A stretch of 64,000 nucleotides of DNA from Phytopseudomonas daroniae (GCF_004327285.1 NZ_QJUI01000009.1:182966-246965); one strand, 5' to 3'. Shown: positions 50,412 to 61,179, counted from the first letter of the stretch. The notes: generated by a model not told the origin, from the sequence alone. Program-made: numbers and translations.

Positions 50412-50543
50412 ACCTCTAAAAACTACCTGCGTTGTCATCACTGCGTTAAAAACAGGCTAAAAATGCTCATTTACAGCTCGTAAACTCCGCTTTTTCGCCT
50501 GTTTTTGCCTTGTGCTGACCGCCTCGCCTACATTTTTAGAGGT
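50412..50543. repeat. 132-bp MITE-like element, copy 2
   Basis: Ends ACCTCTAAAAAC (50412-50423) and ATTTTTAGAGGT (50532-50543). Same length and orientation as the copy at 34815, with about six substitutions. It lies between the kinase stop codon and the pentapeptide gene. Confidence 0.85.
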
Positions 50544-50580
50544 GCCCTATAGTGCGGCTTGGCGGCGCTGCTCGCCAGGT

Positions 50581-52143
50581 TTACAGGTTCGGGAAGCGCT
50601 GGCGAATGGCGCTGATCAGTTCGTTGAGGCTGGCGCTGTCGTGGGTATCAACCCGCTTGTAGTGAGCCAGCTCGGTTTCATCCAGGGCGTCCTGTCCGGC
50701 ACGCTGGGCTTCTATCACTTCCAGTGTGGCGTCAGAGGGATCGTCACCCTGTTGCCGGCGCTGCTGCAGCCAACTGGTAATCACCGAATCGGGTGCCTGA
50801 CAGTCGACGATCAGAAAGGGTACGCCGGTTTCTTCGGCGACAAGCTGGGCCGCCTGGCGCTGGGGACGCTTGAGGAAGGTGGCGTCCAGCACCACCGGGT
50901 AACCCGCATGCAGCGCCAGATCGGCCAGTTGGTTCAAACGCTCATAGATCGCCTTGCTGGCATCTTCACTATAAATGCCGGTATTCAGCTGATTGGTGGC
51001 GCTTGCCTGTTGCTCGCCCAGCTGGCGCTTGCGCTCGACGTCCGAGCGGATGCGTATCGCGCCGAGCGCCTCGACCAGGCGCAGTGCCACCTGGCTCTTG
51101 CCGACCGCTGAAACACCGCGGGTGATGGCCAGAAAGCGCGCAGGGATGGCGCTGTAGCTTTCCGCCAGGCCGGCGTAGCCGCGGTACTGACGCAGAATCA
51201 CCGCCCGTTGCACGGCATCCTGCTCCTGGCCGAGGCGGAACAGCGCGACTTTGGCGCGCACCAGCGCCCGGTGGGTCTTGTAGATATTGAACAGCTTGAG
51301 CGAGCCGTAATCGCCGGTATGCTCCAGCCAACTGTTGAGCAGGCGCCGCGCCAGGCACTTGAGGCCGCGGTCTTCCAGATCCATGACCAGGAAGGCAGTA
51401 TCCAGTGCGATGTCGGTCAGGCGGAACGGTTCGTTGAACTCGATGCAATCGAACAGAGTGGCCTTGCCGTCCAGCAGCGTTGCGTTACCCAGGTGAATGT
51501 CGCCGTGGCACTCGCGGATGAAACCCTCGCGGGCTCTGGCTTCCAGATCGGGCCACAGCCGCTCGAGGCTGGTTTCCACCCAGGCTTCCAGGGCATCCAG
51601 CTGTTGCAGGTCGGCCTTGTCGCTGAGCATCGGGCGAATCTGCTCGAAGTTCTGCCGCAACGGCGCGACGATGGCGGTGGCATTGCATAGCGAGTGGTCG
51701 ATCGCGACTTGAGGCGTTTCACGGTGAAAGTCGGCGATCTGTTTGGCCAGTGCGTCGATATGCGCTTCGTTCAACTCACCCCGAGCTTGCACCTGAGCCA
51801 GTAGTTGCTCCTGAGGGAACTGACGCATCTTCAATGCGTATTCGATGATCGGATCTGCGCCGTCCAGTCGTGGGGCGTCGACGCTGCCGCTGATCGGCAA
51901 CACCTCCAGATACAAATCCCGGGTCAGGCGCTGATTGAGGCGCAGCTCTTCCTGGCAGAAGTGCTGGCGGGACTCCAGGGAGGTGAAATCGAGGAAGCCG
52001 AAATCCACCGGTTTCTTGATCTTGTAAGCGTAAGGGCCAGTCAGCACAACCCAGGAAATATGGGTCTCGATGACACTGAAACCGTCCACCGGGTGCGGAT
52101 AAAGGGCCGGGTTCTGCAGGGCGGTAATCAGGGCTTGGCTCAC
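50581..52143 (-). CDS. Bifunctional phosphotransferase-like/P-loop kinase protein
   Basis: 520 aa from GTG 52143 (AAGGA 6 nt upstream). The N-terminal 330 residues are an aminoglycoside-phosphotransferase-like kinase: Lys in YAYKIKKPVDFGFLDF, Brenner motif ECHGDIHLGNATLL, metal motif LFDCIEF. The C-terminal 180 residues are an AAA-type P-loop domain with Walker A TRGVSAVGKSQVALRL, like nucleoside or gluconate kinases (YPVVLDATFLKRPQR). The fused family is widespread in Proteobacteria; substrates are unknown and antibiotic resistance should not be assumed. It is divergent from mrcB with 119 nt between starts. Confidence 0.87.
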   Translation of the reverse strand: MSQALITALQNPALYPHPVDGFSVIETHISWVVLTGPYAYKIKKPVDFGFLDFTSLESRQHFCQEELRLNQRLTRDLYLEVLPISGSVDAPRLDGADPIIEYALKMRQFPQEQLLAQVQARGELNEAHIDALAKQIADFHRETPQVAIDHSLCNATAIVAPLRQNFEQIRPMLSDKADLQQLDALEAWVETSLERLWPDLEARAREGFIRECHGDIHLGNATLLDGKATLFDCIEFNEPFRLTDIALDTAFLVMDLEDRGLKCLARRLLNSWLEHTGDYGSLKLFNIYKTHRALVRAKVALFRLGQEQDAVQRAVILRQYRGYAGLAESYSAIPARFLAITRGVSAVGKSQVALRLVEALGAIRIRSDVERKRQLGEQQASATNQLNTGIYSEDASKAIYERLNQLADLALHAGYPVVLDATFLKRPQRQAAQLVAEETGVPFLIVDCQAPDSVITSWLQQRRQQGDDPSDATLEVIEAQRAGQDALDETELAHYKRVDTHDSASLNELISAIRQRFPNL

Positions 52144-52262
52144 GGGTGATCCTTGGCTTGGAAAGGAGGAGAACAGGCACGCATTATGGCCCCTCATTGC
52201 CAGGCTGCAAACCGCTAGGCTGTGCCTGCCGGCGTTTCGCAAAGTGCGTATAATGCCGCGCC

Positions 52263-54581
52263 ATGACTCGTACTCGATCTTCCCGCTCCCGTTCCAAACG
52301 CCGCCCCCGTGGCATGCGCCCCTTGCTGGGCTGGGCTATAAAGCTCGGCCTGGTCGGCCTGGTGCTGTTCGCCGGTTTCGCGGTTTACCTCGATGCCATC
52401 GTCCAGGAGAAATTCTCCGGCAAGCGCTGGACCGTTCCGGCCAAGGTCTATGCCCGGCCGCTGGAGCTGTTCGTCGGCCAGAAACTGGCCAAGGACGACC
52501 TCCTCAAGGAAATGGATGCCCTCGGCTACCGCCGTGAAAACTCGGCGAGCGGGCCCGGTGCCGTTGCTGTGTCGGGTAACAACATTTCCCTGCATTCGCG
52601 TGGTTTCCAGTTCTACGAGAGCGCAGAGCAGGCACAGCAGGTCAACGTGCGTTTCTCCGGCGACTACGTCGCTTCGCTGACCAAGGCCGACGGCAAAGAC
52701 CTGGCCGTGGCGCGTCTGGAGCCGATGCTGATTGGCGGTCTGTATCCCGCGCATCAGGAAGACCGCGTGCTGATCAAGCTCGATCAGGTGCCTGCCTATC
52801 TGGTGGAAACGCTGGTGGCGGTCGAGGATCGCGAGTTCTTCAGCCATTTCGGGGTGTCGCCGAAATCCATCGCCCGTGCGGTGTGGGTCAACGCCACTGC
52901 CGGCCAGCTCCGCCAGGGCGGTAGTACCCTGACCCAGCAGTTGGTGAAGAACTTCTACCTGACCAACGAACGCAGCCTGACCCGCAAGATCACTGAAGCG
53001 ATGATGGCAGTATTGCTGGAACTGCATTACGACAAACGCGAAATTCTCGAGGCGTATCTCAACGAGGTGTTCCTCGGCCAGGACGGCCAGCGCGCGGTGC
53101 ACGGCTTCGGCCTGGCCAGCCAGTACTTCTTCAGCCAGCCGCTGTCCGAACTCAAGCTTGACCAGGTGGCGCTGTTGGTGGGCATGGTCAAGGGGCCGAC
53201 CTTCTATAATCCGCGGCGCAATCCTGAGCGGGCCTTGAGCCGCCGCAACCTGATTCTCGACCTGTTGGTCGAGCAGGGTGTGGTGTCGCCGGAGGAAGCT
53301 GCGGCCGCGAAAGAGCGCCCACTCGGTGTGACTCAGCGCGGTAGCATGGCCAATGGCTCGTTCCCGGCTTTCCTCGATCTGGTGCGGCGTCAGTTGCGTC
53401 AGGATTACCGTGACGAAGATTTGACCGAAGAAGGGCTGCGTATCTTCACCAGTTTCGATCCGATCCTGCAGCTCAAGGCCGAAGATGCCCTGGCAGAAAC
53501 CTTCAAGCGTCAGGCCGGGCGCAAGGACTCTGATCAGGTTGAAGCCGGCATGGTGGTCACCAATCCGGAGACCGGTGAAATCCAGGCGCTGATCGGCAGC
53601 CGTCAGCCGCGCTTCGCCGGATTCAACCGTGCGCTGGACGCGGTGCGGCCTATTGGCTCACTGATCAAACCGGCCATCTACCTGACTGCTCTCGAGCGCC
53701 CCAGCCAGTACACCCTGACCACTCGTGTGCTGGATGAGGCGTTCTCGGTGAAGGGTCAGGATGGTCAGGTGTGGAGGCCGCAGAACTATGATCGCAAGGC
53801 CCATGGCAGCATTTACCTGTATCAGGGGCTGGCCAACTCCTACAACTTGTCCTCTGCCAAGTTGGGCCTGGAACTGGGCGTGCCGAACGTGCTCAAAACC
53901 CTGGAGCGTTTGGGCGTGTCGCGGCAGTGGCCGGCCTATCCTTCGATGCTGCTGGGCGCGGGTGCGCTGACGCCGCTTGAAGTGACGGGCATGTACCAGA
54001 CCCTCGCCAGTGGTGGCTTCAATACGCCGTTGCGCGGTATCCGCAGCGTGTTGACCGCCGAGGGCGAGCCGCTCAAGCGCTACCCGTACCAGATTCAGCA
54101 GCGTTTCGACGCGGGCTCGATCTACCTGCTGCAAAACGCCATGCAGCGCACCATGCGTGAAGGTACTGGCCGCTCGGTGTACAGCCAGTTGCCAGGCTCG
54201 CTGACGCTGGCGGGCAAAACCGGTACCAGTAACGATTCGCGCGACAGCTGGTTTGCCGGCTTCAGTCAGGATCTGTTGGCCGTGGTATGGATGGGCCGTG
54301 ACGATAACGGGCCGACACCATTTACCGGGGCGACCGGCGCGCTGCAGGCCTGGACGGGCTTCATGCGTCGTGCCGATCCGCTGCCGCTGGACATGCCGAT
54401 GCCGGACAATGTGGTGCAGGCATGGGTGGATGCAGCGACCGGGCAGGGCTCGGCAGAGAATTGTCCGGGTGCCGTACAGATGCCGTATATTCGCGGCAGC
54501 GAGCCGGCTCCCGGGCCTGGTTGTGGTATTCAGGCACCCGTCGACTCGGTGATGGATTGGGTGCGTGGCTGGTTGGAATAA
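52263..54581 (+). CDS. mrcB: Penicillin-binding protein 1B (bifunctional)
   Basis: 772 aa. A short cytoplasmic basic tail (RTRSSRSRSKRRPRG), one helix (LGWAIKLGLVGLVLFAGFAVYLDAIV), a UvrB-like UB2H domain, then the glycosyltransferase GT51 with the catalytic Glu in VAVEDREFFSHFGVS and RQGGSTLTQQLVKNF. The transpeptidase has S-x-x-K in RPIGSLIKPAIYL, SYN in NSYNLSSAK, and KTGTSNDSRD. It polymerises and cross-links peptidoglycan. The lipoprotein gene that probably encodes its activator starts 12 nt downstream. Confidence 0.95.
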   Translation: MTRTRSSRSRSKRRPRGMRPLLGWAIKLGLVGLVLFAGFAVYLDAIVQEKFSGKRWTVPAKVYARPLELFVGQKLAKDDLLKEMDALGYRRENSASGPGAVAVSGNNISLHSRGFQFYESAEQAQQVNVRFSGDYVASLTKADGKDLAVARLEPMLIGGLYPAHQEDRVLIKLDQVPAYLVETLVAVEDREFFSHFGVSPKSIARAVWVNATAGQLRQGGSTLTQQLVKNFYLTNERSLTRKITEAMMAVLLELHYDKREILEAYLNEVFLGQDGQRAVHGFGLASQYFFSQPLSELKLDQVALLVGMVKGPTFYNPRRNPERALSRRNLILDLLVEQGVVSPEEAAAAKERPLGVTQRGSMANGSFPAFLDLVRRQLRQDYRDEDLTEEGLRIFTSFDPILQLKAEDALAETFKRQAGRKDSDQVEAGMVVTNPETGEIQALIGSRQPRFAGFNRALDAVRPIGSLIKPAIYLTALERPSQYTLTTRVLDEAFSVKGQDGQVWRPQNYDRKAHGSIYLYQGLANSYNLSSAKLGLELGVPNVLKTLERLGVSRQWPAYPSMLLGAGALTPLEVTGMYQTLASGGFNTPLRGIRSVLTAEGEPLKRYPYQIQQRFDAGSIYLLQNAMQRTMREGTGRSVYSQLPGSLTLAGKTGTSNDSRDSWFAGFSQDLLAVVWMGRDDNGPTPFTGATGALQAWTGFMRRADPLPLDMPMPDNVVQAWVDAATGQGSAENCPGAVQMPYIRGSEPAPGPGCGIQAPVDSVMDWVRGWLE

Positions 54582-54593
54582 GAGAGGTTTGAC

Positions 54594-55334
54594 GTGAGTA
54601 AGTGGTTGATTCCCGTTTTGACTGCCTCGGTGGTGCTGGGAGGTTGTGCCAGCGTACCGCGTGGTTCCATTCCGGTCGTAGACTCCGGCTCGTCTGCTTA
54701 CGAGCAGGAAGATGGCTCGGGCAATGGCTACAGCAATGCACCGGCGCCGACGCAGCAGCAGTCTCAGTCCGCTCCGGATGATTCCGGTGTGGTGGTGATG
54801 GTGCCGGGTGGTAACCCGTCTACGCCGATCGATACCTATGCTGCGCCAGCTGGCGCGCCCACCAACAGTGGTGGGTTGACGTTCGACGAGCCGCCGCTGA
54901 GCAGCGAGCCTTTGGGTTCGGCGACATACGGCAGTGCGCCACAGTCTCAGCCGTCCATACCAAGCGGCATCCCCAGTGGCAACAGTGGTGGTCTGGCTGC
55001 CGATGAGCAACTGGACGGCCCGGTGCTGGCGTTGCTGACCAGTGCGCAACAGCAGCAGACTGGTGGCGACCTCAATGGTGCGGCTTCCAGTCTGGAGCGC
55101 GCGCAGCGTATCGCCCCGCGTGAACCGCAGGTGCTCTATCGTCTGGCGGAAGTGCGCCTGGCTCAGGGCGATGCCGCCCAGGCCGAGCAGTTCGCCCGCC
55201 GTGGCCTGAGCTATGCCAGTGGTCGTCCGGCTCTGCAGGCGAGCCTGTGGGATCTGATCGCCAAGTCCCGTGAGCAGCAGGGTGATGCCGCAGGTGCCGC
55301 CCAGGCTCGTGAGCGTGCGCGAGTCAATCTGTGA
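54594..55334 (+). CDS. lpoP: TPR outer-membrane lipoprotein, LpoP-like PBP1b activator
   Basis: 246 aa from GTG 54594 with GAGAGG upstream. The signal ends in the lipobox VVLGGC. A long low-complexity Ser/Gly/Pro/Gln linker (residues about 25-130) could cross the periplasm. The C-terminal 100 residues carry TPR-like helices (LNGAASSLERAQRIAPREPQVLYRLAEVRLAQGDAAQAEQFARRGL). In P. aeruginosa the lipoprotein encoded beside PBP1b was identified as its activator LpoP; position and architecture match. Tight linkage to mrcB and overlap with the yqcC-like gene support an operon. Confidence 0.8.
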   Translation: MSKWLIPVLTASVVLGGCASVPRGSIPVVDSGSSAYEQEDGSGNGYSNAPAPTQQQSQSAPDDSGVVVMVPGGNPSTPIDTYAAPAGAPTNSGGLTFDEPPLSSEPLGSATYGSAPQSQPSIPSGIPSGNSGGLAADEQLDGPVLALLTSAQQQQTGGDLNGAASSLERAQRIAPREPQVLYRLAEVRLAQGDAAQAEQFARRGLSYASGRPALQASLWDLIAKSREQQGDAAGAAQARERARVNL

Positions 55335-55660
55335 CAGCGGCACGAGTAACCGATATCGCCGACCAGCTGTTGCTGGTCGAGCGTGCGTTGCGGACGCAAG
55401 GCTGGTGGGATACATCTGCACCGAGCGAGCAGGCCTTGGCCAGTGAGCAGCCGTTCTGCGTGGATACGCTGGACTTCGCTCAGTGGCTGCAATGGATCTT
55501 CCTGCCACGCATGAAAGCCATCATCGAGGCGGGCACCGATCTGCCGGCCGTGTCCGGCATCCTGCCCATGGCCGAGCACGTCTATGGTGCCGACAATCGC
55601 GCTGCGGCCGAATTGTTCCAGGCTCTGCGCGATTTCGACCGGCTCATCACTGCGGGCTGA
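55331..55660 (+). CDS. YqcC-family protein
   Basis: 109 aa starting at GTG 55331, overlapping the lpoP stop by 4 nt (GTGA), so translation is coupled. The sequence VTDIADQLLLVERALRTQGWWDTSAPSEQALASEQPFCVDTLDFAQWLQWIFLPRMKAIIE is diagnostic for YqcC. The fold is a small helical bundle and the function is unknown. The C-terminal stop is followed at once by the convergent DUF4124 gene, with a GCCCGCAG/CTGCGGGC hairpin between. Confidence 0.87.
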   Translation: MTAARVTDIADQLLLVERALRTQGWWDTSAPSEQALASEQPFCVDTLDFAQWLQWIFLPRMKAIIEAGTDLPAVSGILPMAEHVYGADNRAAAELFQALRDFDRLITAG

Positions 55661-55678
55661 GGCCCGCAGTCTTTCTCG

Positions 55679-56113
55679 TTACTTGCAGTTCTCTTCGATC
55701 GCCTTCTTGCTCTCGGCGATCCGCTGCTGGCGTTCTTCCTCGCCAAGACGGCGCATTTCTCCACCGTCCTCCACGCGCACCCGCGGGTTGTTTTCCAGCT
55801 GCGCGAGGTTGTTGCGCTGACTCTCGCAATATTTGCGGCGTTGCGCTTCCTGTTCGGCCACCTCCTGCTTGACCTTGGCGTCGATCGCCGCCTGCTCCGG
55901 GTCGGCGATGTTCTGGAAGGTCGGCGTCGGTTTCGGCTCGGTGGAGGGCGGTGGGGGAGTGGCCGTATTTACCGTGGTGGCTTGCTGGCCTTGCGGTGGT
56001 TGTTCGCTGAAATGGGTGACGCCCTGGGCGTCGACCCACCTGTATACCTGGCCAGCCAGGGCGGTGGTGCTCAGAGCGAGCGCCAGGCTGGTGGTGAGGA
56101 TCATGCGGCGCAT
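55679..56113 (-). CDS. DUF4124 periplasmic protein
   Basis: 144 aa from ATG 56113 (AAGGA upstream). Signal peptide ILTTSLALALSTTALA, then the DUF4124 core GQVYRWVDAQGVTHFSEQPP, a Pro/Thr linker, and a charged coiled coil (AIDAKVKQEVAEQEAQRRKYCESQRNNLAQLENNP) with a second Cys near the end (EENCK). The family is envelope-associated and of unknown function. Transcribed against the mrcB operon. Confidence 0.85.
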   Translation of the reverse strand: MRRMILTTSLALALSTTALAGQVYRWVDAQGVTHFSEQPPQGQQATTVNTATPPPPSTEPKPTPTFQNIADPEQAAIDAKVKQEVAEQEAQRRKYCESQRNNLAQLENNPRVRVEDGGEMRRLGEEERQQRIAESKKAIEENCK

Positions 56114-56659
56114 GGGACTTCCTTATTAGGGCTGTTGCCGAACCTTGCGGGGGTCGGAACGGGGGTTTCATGGTCTGTGCTTCGCGCAGCGGACGCTCGT
56201 GGCGGCGCGTGCGGAGTATCTGCCGGTTACTATAACCAAATCGGTTGCCAGTCCATCCTGCGCTGCTTCACATCGGCATGGGTTTTTCGCACATCACGGC
56301 GTTCTCGATACTTCAGCGGGCCTGGATATCCCCTGTGAATCGCATATTCCATCACGGATCACTTGACTTGCCGTCTTCGAATAACAACAATCGAATGCTC
56401 GCTGCAGTGGGGTCAGCCGCAAGCTGGCTTCAGCTCAGTAGACATGAGGCGCTACCCGCGCCGACCTTTCGTTACACCCGCAACGCGTTACCTCGCGCTG
56501 GGTGGGAAAGTCCCGCAACACATCAGGGATTCTCCCAATACTTGCTCAGTTGTAGCTGACGTAGTCGGCGACCACAGTCGCTCATGCTCTGCTGACAGTA
56601 AACCTACTCGGGCCGTACCTGCAAAAGGGCGGTTTTCTGGCGTTTTAGAGGTGAACAAC
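56114..56659 (+). other. Long leader/intergenic region before ilvI
   Basis: 546 nt without a convincing gene. It includes AT-rich stretches near 56230 and 56380 (possible promoters) and a GC-variable stretch 56440-56650 with several short inverted segments just before the ribosome site AGAGGTG. I found no Leu/Val/Ile-rich leader peptide and no known riboswitch. Control by attenuation or a structured leader remains possible. Confidence 0.4.
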
Positions 56660-58390
56660 GTGGAGCTTTTATCCGGCGCTGAAATGGTCGTCCGCTCGTT
56701 GCGTGACGAAGGCGTTAAGTACATCTATGGGTATCCGGGTGGTGCCCTCCTGCACATCTACGATGCCTTGTTCAAAGAACCGGAAGTGACCCACATCCTG
56801 GTTCGCCACGAGCAGGCGGCGACCCATATGGCGGACGGCTATGCCCGTGCCACCGGCAAGGCCGGCGTGGTGCTGGTGACCTCCGGCCCTGGCGCGACCA
56901 ATGCCGTTACCGGTATCGCCACCGCCTACATGGACTCGATCCCGATGGTGATCCTTTCCGGTCAGGTGGCCAGTACCGTGGTTGGCACCGATGCCTTCCA
57001 GGAAGTCGACATGGTCGGCATCTCCCGCCCGATCGTGAAACACAGCTTCATCATCAAGCATCCTTCGGAAATCCCCGAAGTGATCAAGAAGGCTTTCTAC
57101 CTCGCCGAGTCCGGTCGTCCTGGTCCGGTGGTCGTGGATATTCCCAAGGACATGGGCGATCCGACCCAGAAGTTCGAATACAGCTACCCGAAGAAGGTCA
57201 AACTGCGTTCCTACAGTCCGGCGGTTCGTGGCCATTCGGGGCAGATCCGCAAAGCGGCGGAAATGCTCATCGCGGCCAAGCGTCCGATCATCTATTCCGG
57301 CGGCGGCGTGATTCTCGGTGGCGCCTCGGCCCACCTGACCGAACTGGCCCGCGCGCTGAACGTGCCAGTCACCAACACCTTGATGGGCCTCGGCGCCTAC
57401 CCGGGCGATGACCGTCAGTTCGTCGGCATGCTGGGCATGCACGGCAGCTACACCGCCAACCTGGCCATGCACCACGCCGACGTCATCCTGGCAGTCGGTG
57501 CGCGTTTCGACGACCGGGTCATCAATGGTGAAAACGCGACCAAGTTCTGCCCGAACGCCAAGATCATTCATATCGACATCGACCCTGCGTCGATCTCCAA
57601 GACGGTCAAGGCCGATATCCCGATCGTCGGCCCGGTCGACAGCGTGCTGAGCGAGATGGTCGCCGCACTCAAGGAAATCGAGCAGAACCCGGATAAAGAC
57701 TCGCAGGCCGCCTGGTGGAAACAGATCGAGGAATGGCGCGGTAATCGCGGTCTGTTCCCGTACAACAAGGGTGACGGCAGCATCATCAAGCCGCAGACCG
57801 TGATCGAGACGCTGTACGAGGTCACCAAAGGTGATGCCTTCGTCAGTTCCGATGTTGGTCAACACCAGATGTTCGCGTCGCAGTACTACAGGTTCAACAA
57901 GCCGAACCGCTGGATCAACTCTGGCGGTCTGGGCACCATGGGCTTCGGTTTCCCGGCGGCCATGGGCGTCAAGCTGAACTTCCCGGATAACGACGTGGCT
58001 TGCGTCACCGGTGAAGGCAGTATCCAGATGAACATCCAGGAGCTGTCGACCTGCCTGCAGTACGACCTGCCGGTGAAGATCGTCAACCTCAACAACGGTG
58101 CGCTGGGCATGGTTCGCCAGTGGCAGGACATGCAGTACAGCAGCCGTTACTCGCATTCCTACATGGAGTCGCTGCCCGATTTCGTCAAGTTGGCCGAATC
58201 CTACGGGCACGTGGGCATGCGCATCACGGATCTGAAAGACCTCAAGCCGAAGATGGAAGAAGCCTTCGCGATGAAGAACCGCCTGGTGTTCCTCGACATC
58301 GCCGTGGATACCAGCGAGCACGTCTACCCGATGCAGATTCGGGGTGGGGCGATGCGCGACATGTGGCTGAGCAAGACGGAGCGTACCTGA
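56660..58390 (+). CDS. ilvI: Acetolactate synthase large subunit
   Basis: 576 aa from GTG 56660 (AGAGGTG 6-7 nt upstream); longer readings enter the leader. ThDP enzyme: the activating Glu is in [20 protein letters not shown], the FAD-binding middle domain contains [14 protein letters not shown], and the Mg/ThDP motif runs from [12 protein letters not shown] to [13 protein letters not shown]. It condenses pyruvate with pyruvate or 2-ketobutyrate in valine, leucine and isoleucine synthesis. The regulatory subunit gene begins 1 nt after the stop. Confidence 0.96.
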   Translation: MELLSGAEMVVRSLRDEGVKYIYGYPGGALLHIYDALFKEPEVTHILVRHEQAATHMADGYARATGKAGVVLVTSGPGATNAVTGIATAYMDSIPMVILSGQVASTVVGTDAFQEVDMVGISRPIVKHSFIIKHPSEIPEVIKKAFYLAESGRPGPVVVDIPKDMGDPTQKFEYSYPKKVKLRSYSPAVRGHSGQIRKAAEMLIAAKRPIIYSGGGVILGGASAHLTELARALNVPVTNTLMGLGAYPGDDRQFVGMLGMHGSYTANLAMHHADVILAVGARFDDRVINGENATKFCPNAKIIHIDIDPASISKTVKADIPIVGPVDSVLSEMVAALKEIEQNPDKDSQAAWWKQIEEWRGNRGLFPYNKGDGSIIKPQTVIETLYEVTKGDAFVSSDVGQHQMFASQYYRFNKPNRWINSGGLGTMGFGFPAAMGVKLNFPDNDVACVTGEGSIQMNIQELSTCLQYDLPVKIVNLNNGALGMVRQWQDMQYSSRYSHSYMESLPDFVKLAESYGHVGMRITDLKDLKPKMEEAFAMKNRLVFLDIAVDTSEHVYPMQIRGGAMRDMWLSKTERT

Positions 58391-58391
58391 C

Positions 58392-58883
58392 ATGCGTCAT
58401 ATCATTTCCCTGCTGCTGGAAAACGAACCGGGAGCCTTGTCGCGTGTGGTCGGCCTGTTCTCCCAGCGCAACTACAACATCGAAAGCCTGACCGTGGCGG
58501 CGACCGAAGACCCGACTCTGTCGCGCCTGACGTTGACCACGATTGGCCATGATGACGTGATCGAGCAGATCACCAAGAACCTCAACAAGCTGATCGAAGT
58601 GGTCAAGTTGGTGGATCTCTCGGAAAACGCTCACATCGAGCGCGAGCTGATGCTGGTAAAGGTCAAGGCCACTGGCGCCCAGCGCGCCGAGGTCAAGCGC
58701 ACTACCGACATCTTCCGTGGGCAGATCGTCGATGTGACGCCGAGCGTCTACACCATCCAGCTGGCCGGTACCAGCGACAAGCTGGACAGCTTCATCCAGG
58801 CCATCGGCACCGCATTGATCCTGGAAACCGTACGCAGTGGCGTCACCGGTATCGCCCGTGGCGACAAGGTACTGAGTATCTGA
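58392..58883 (+). CDS. ilvH: Acetolactate synthase small (regulatory) subunit
   Basis: 163 aa, the normal size. The N-terminal ACT domain is HIISLLLENEPGALSRVVGLFSQRNYNIESLTVAATEDP, where valine binds for feedback control. The C-terminal domain has ERELMLVKVKATG and GTSDKLDSFIQAI. It activates the large subunit. Stop is followed by a good terminator. Confidence 0.97.
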   Translation: MRHIISLLLENEPGALSRVVGLFSQRNYNIESLTVAATEDPTLSRLTLTTIGHDDVIEQITKNLNKLIEVVKLVDLSENAHIERELMLVKVKATGAQRAEVKRTTDIFRGQIVDVTPSVYTIQLAGTSDKLDSFIQAIGTALILETVRSGVTGIARGDKVLSI

Positions 58884-58898
58884 TCGCGACGTTGAAGA

Positions 58899-58924
58899 AG
58901 CCCCGCCCAGTGCGGGGTTTTTTT
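58899..58924 (+). terminator. ilvIH terminator
   Basis: CCCCGC (58901-58906) and GCGGGG (58912-58917) with a 5-nt loop, then seven T. It starts 16 nt after the ilvH stop. Confidence 0.88.
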
Positions 58925-59001
58925 GGCCCGCCCTCCCTGGCGAGCACCCAGCGGGCCGTTGCAGGCGACGTCAAGAATGGCTCCCGGCCACTTTCGAAAA
59001 T

Positions 59002-59883
59002 TTACTGCTGGCGGTTCCAGAAGGCGGCGATCAGTGGGTCTTTGAGGCGCTTTTCCAGTGCGAACAGGCCAATGTCGTAGGCGGTCAATGGCGGCTGGAT
59101 ATCGTAGAGGCGGATGCGTGCGGCCAATGGGCTGTTGTCCAGCACGATCTGCGGTACCACACCGATACCGAACCCCAGGCTCACCATGCTGACGATGGCT
59201 TCGTTGCCGCTCACCTGGGCATAGATCCGCGGTTTGATGTTGTGGCTTTTCAGCCAGCGATCGGTACGGGTTCGGGCCAGGCCTTCTTCCGAGAGAATCA
59301 TCGGCACGTCCTGCCAGCTTTCCGCCCTGGGGTGCCTGAGCTGTTCTTCGCTCAACAGTTGAGGAGACTGCGGACCGATGAAGCGCAGTTCCGAGCGAGT
59401 GATCGATTGAAAGACGATGCCGGCCGGCAAGCTGTCGGGGAGGGCACCGATGGCAAGATCTTCCAGCCCCAGTTGCACGCGCTCGACGGCCTTCGCCGGA
59501 TCGCCGGTATGCAGCTTCATTTCGATGCGCGGGTAGGCCTGCCGGAAGCTGCTCAGGATGTCGTAGAGGAAGCTGTAGCTCGCCGTCACCGAGCAATACA
59601 GGGAGAGCTCTCCATGCAGGATCAGCTGATCCTGTCTGAAGGTCTGACGAATCGCCTGCCAGCCGTTCATGACATCGCTTGCGTACTCGCGGAACTGTTG
59701 TCCTTCGCGGGTCAGCCGTACTGAGCGATTGTCGCGCACGAACAGGGGAGCGCCGAGTTCCTCTTCGAGTTGCTTGATGCTGCGACTGAGCGCGGAGGGG
59801 CTGACGTGCTGCTCGCGGCTGGTTTTGCCGAAGTGCAGGTTATCCGCCAGGGAAAGAAAGAGCCTGAGTGCGTGGCTATCCAT
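59002..59883 (-). CDS. ilvY: LysR regulator IlvY
   Basis: 293 aa from ATG 59883 (MDSHALRLFLSLAD), matching the usual IlvY beginning; upstream in-frame ATGs lie inside the operator. The HTH is LHFGKTSREQHVSPSALSRSIKQLEEELGAPLF. The effector domain has AIGALPDSLPAGIVFQSI and SLGFGIGVVPQIVL. IlvY activates ilvC in response to acetolactate or acetohydroxybutyrate. It is divergent from ilvC with a dyad between, the classic arrangement. Confidence 0.88.
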   Translation of the reverse strand: MDSHALRLFLSLADNLHFGKTSREQHVSPSALSRSIKQLEEELGAPLFVRDNRSVRLTREGQQFREYASDVMNGWQAIRQTFRQDQLILHGELSLYCSVTASYSFLYDILSSFRQAYPRIEMKLHTGDPAKAVERVQLGLEDLAIGALPDSLPAGIVFQSITRSELRFIGPQSPQLLSEEQLRHPRAESWQDVPMILSEEGLARTRTDRWLKSHNIKPRIYAQVSGNEAIVSMVSLGFGIGVVPQIVLDNSPLAARIRLYDIQPPLTAYDIGLFALEKRLKDPLIAAFWNRQQ

Positions 59884-59892
59884 GAGCGTTTC

Positions 59893-59922
59893 ATATATTG
59901 GCATGTTGTGTTGCAAATATAT
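59893..59922. promoter_or_regulatory. IlvY operator in the ilvY-ilvC region
   Basis: ATATATTGGCA (59893-59903) and TGCAAATATAT (59912-59922) form an inverted repeat with an 8-nt centre. It lies 10 nt before ilvY and 87 nt before ilvC, fitting activation of ilvC and self-repression. Confidence 0.7.
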
Positions 59923-59951
59923 CATTTTACGCAATGGGACGGATCACTTAA

Positions 59952-61025
<1,074 letters not shown>

Positions 61026-61045
61026 GTCGAACCCGATCGAGAAAG

Positions 61046-61069
61046 AACGCGGCCCTGGCCGCGTTTTTT
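61046..61069 (+). terminator. ilvC terminator
   Basis: AACGCGGCC and GGCCGCGTT pair around a very short loop, followed by six T (61064-61069), 20 nt after the ilvC stop. Confidence 0.85.
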
Positions 61070-61179
61070 CGTTATGGGGCGGGCTTCTGGTATAAAGCCC
61101 GAACGCTAATGCCGACGTCAGGGCGAACGCTTGCCCAGCGACTCGGTCGAAAATTCAAATCCGTAGCAAGGTGTTGTTC

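Noticed and set aside
50581..52143. Aminoglycoside resistance gene
   Set aside because: The phosphotransferase-like domain is fused to a P-loop kinase in a common housekeeping-type family; resistance is not supported.
53658..55508. A 616-residue minus-strand open frame opposite mrcB and lpoP
   Set aside because: Arg/His/Thr-rich shadow translation across two genuine genes.
56660..58390. Second catabolic ThDP enzyme similar to the one at 7127
   Set aside because: FAD-domain residues, the adjoining ilvH and the length identify acetolactate synthase.
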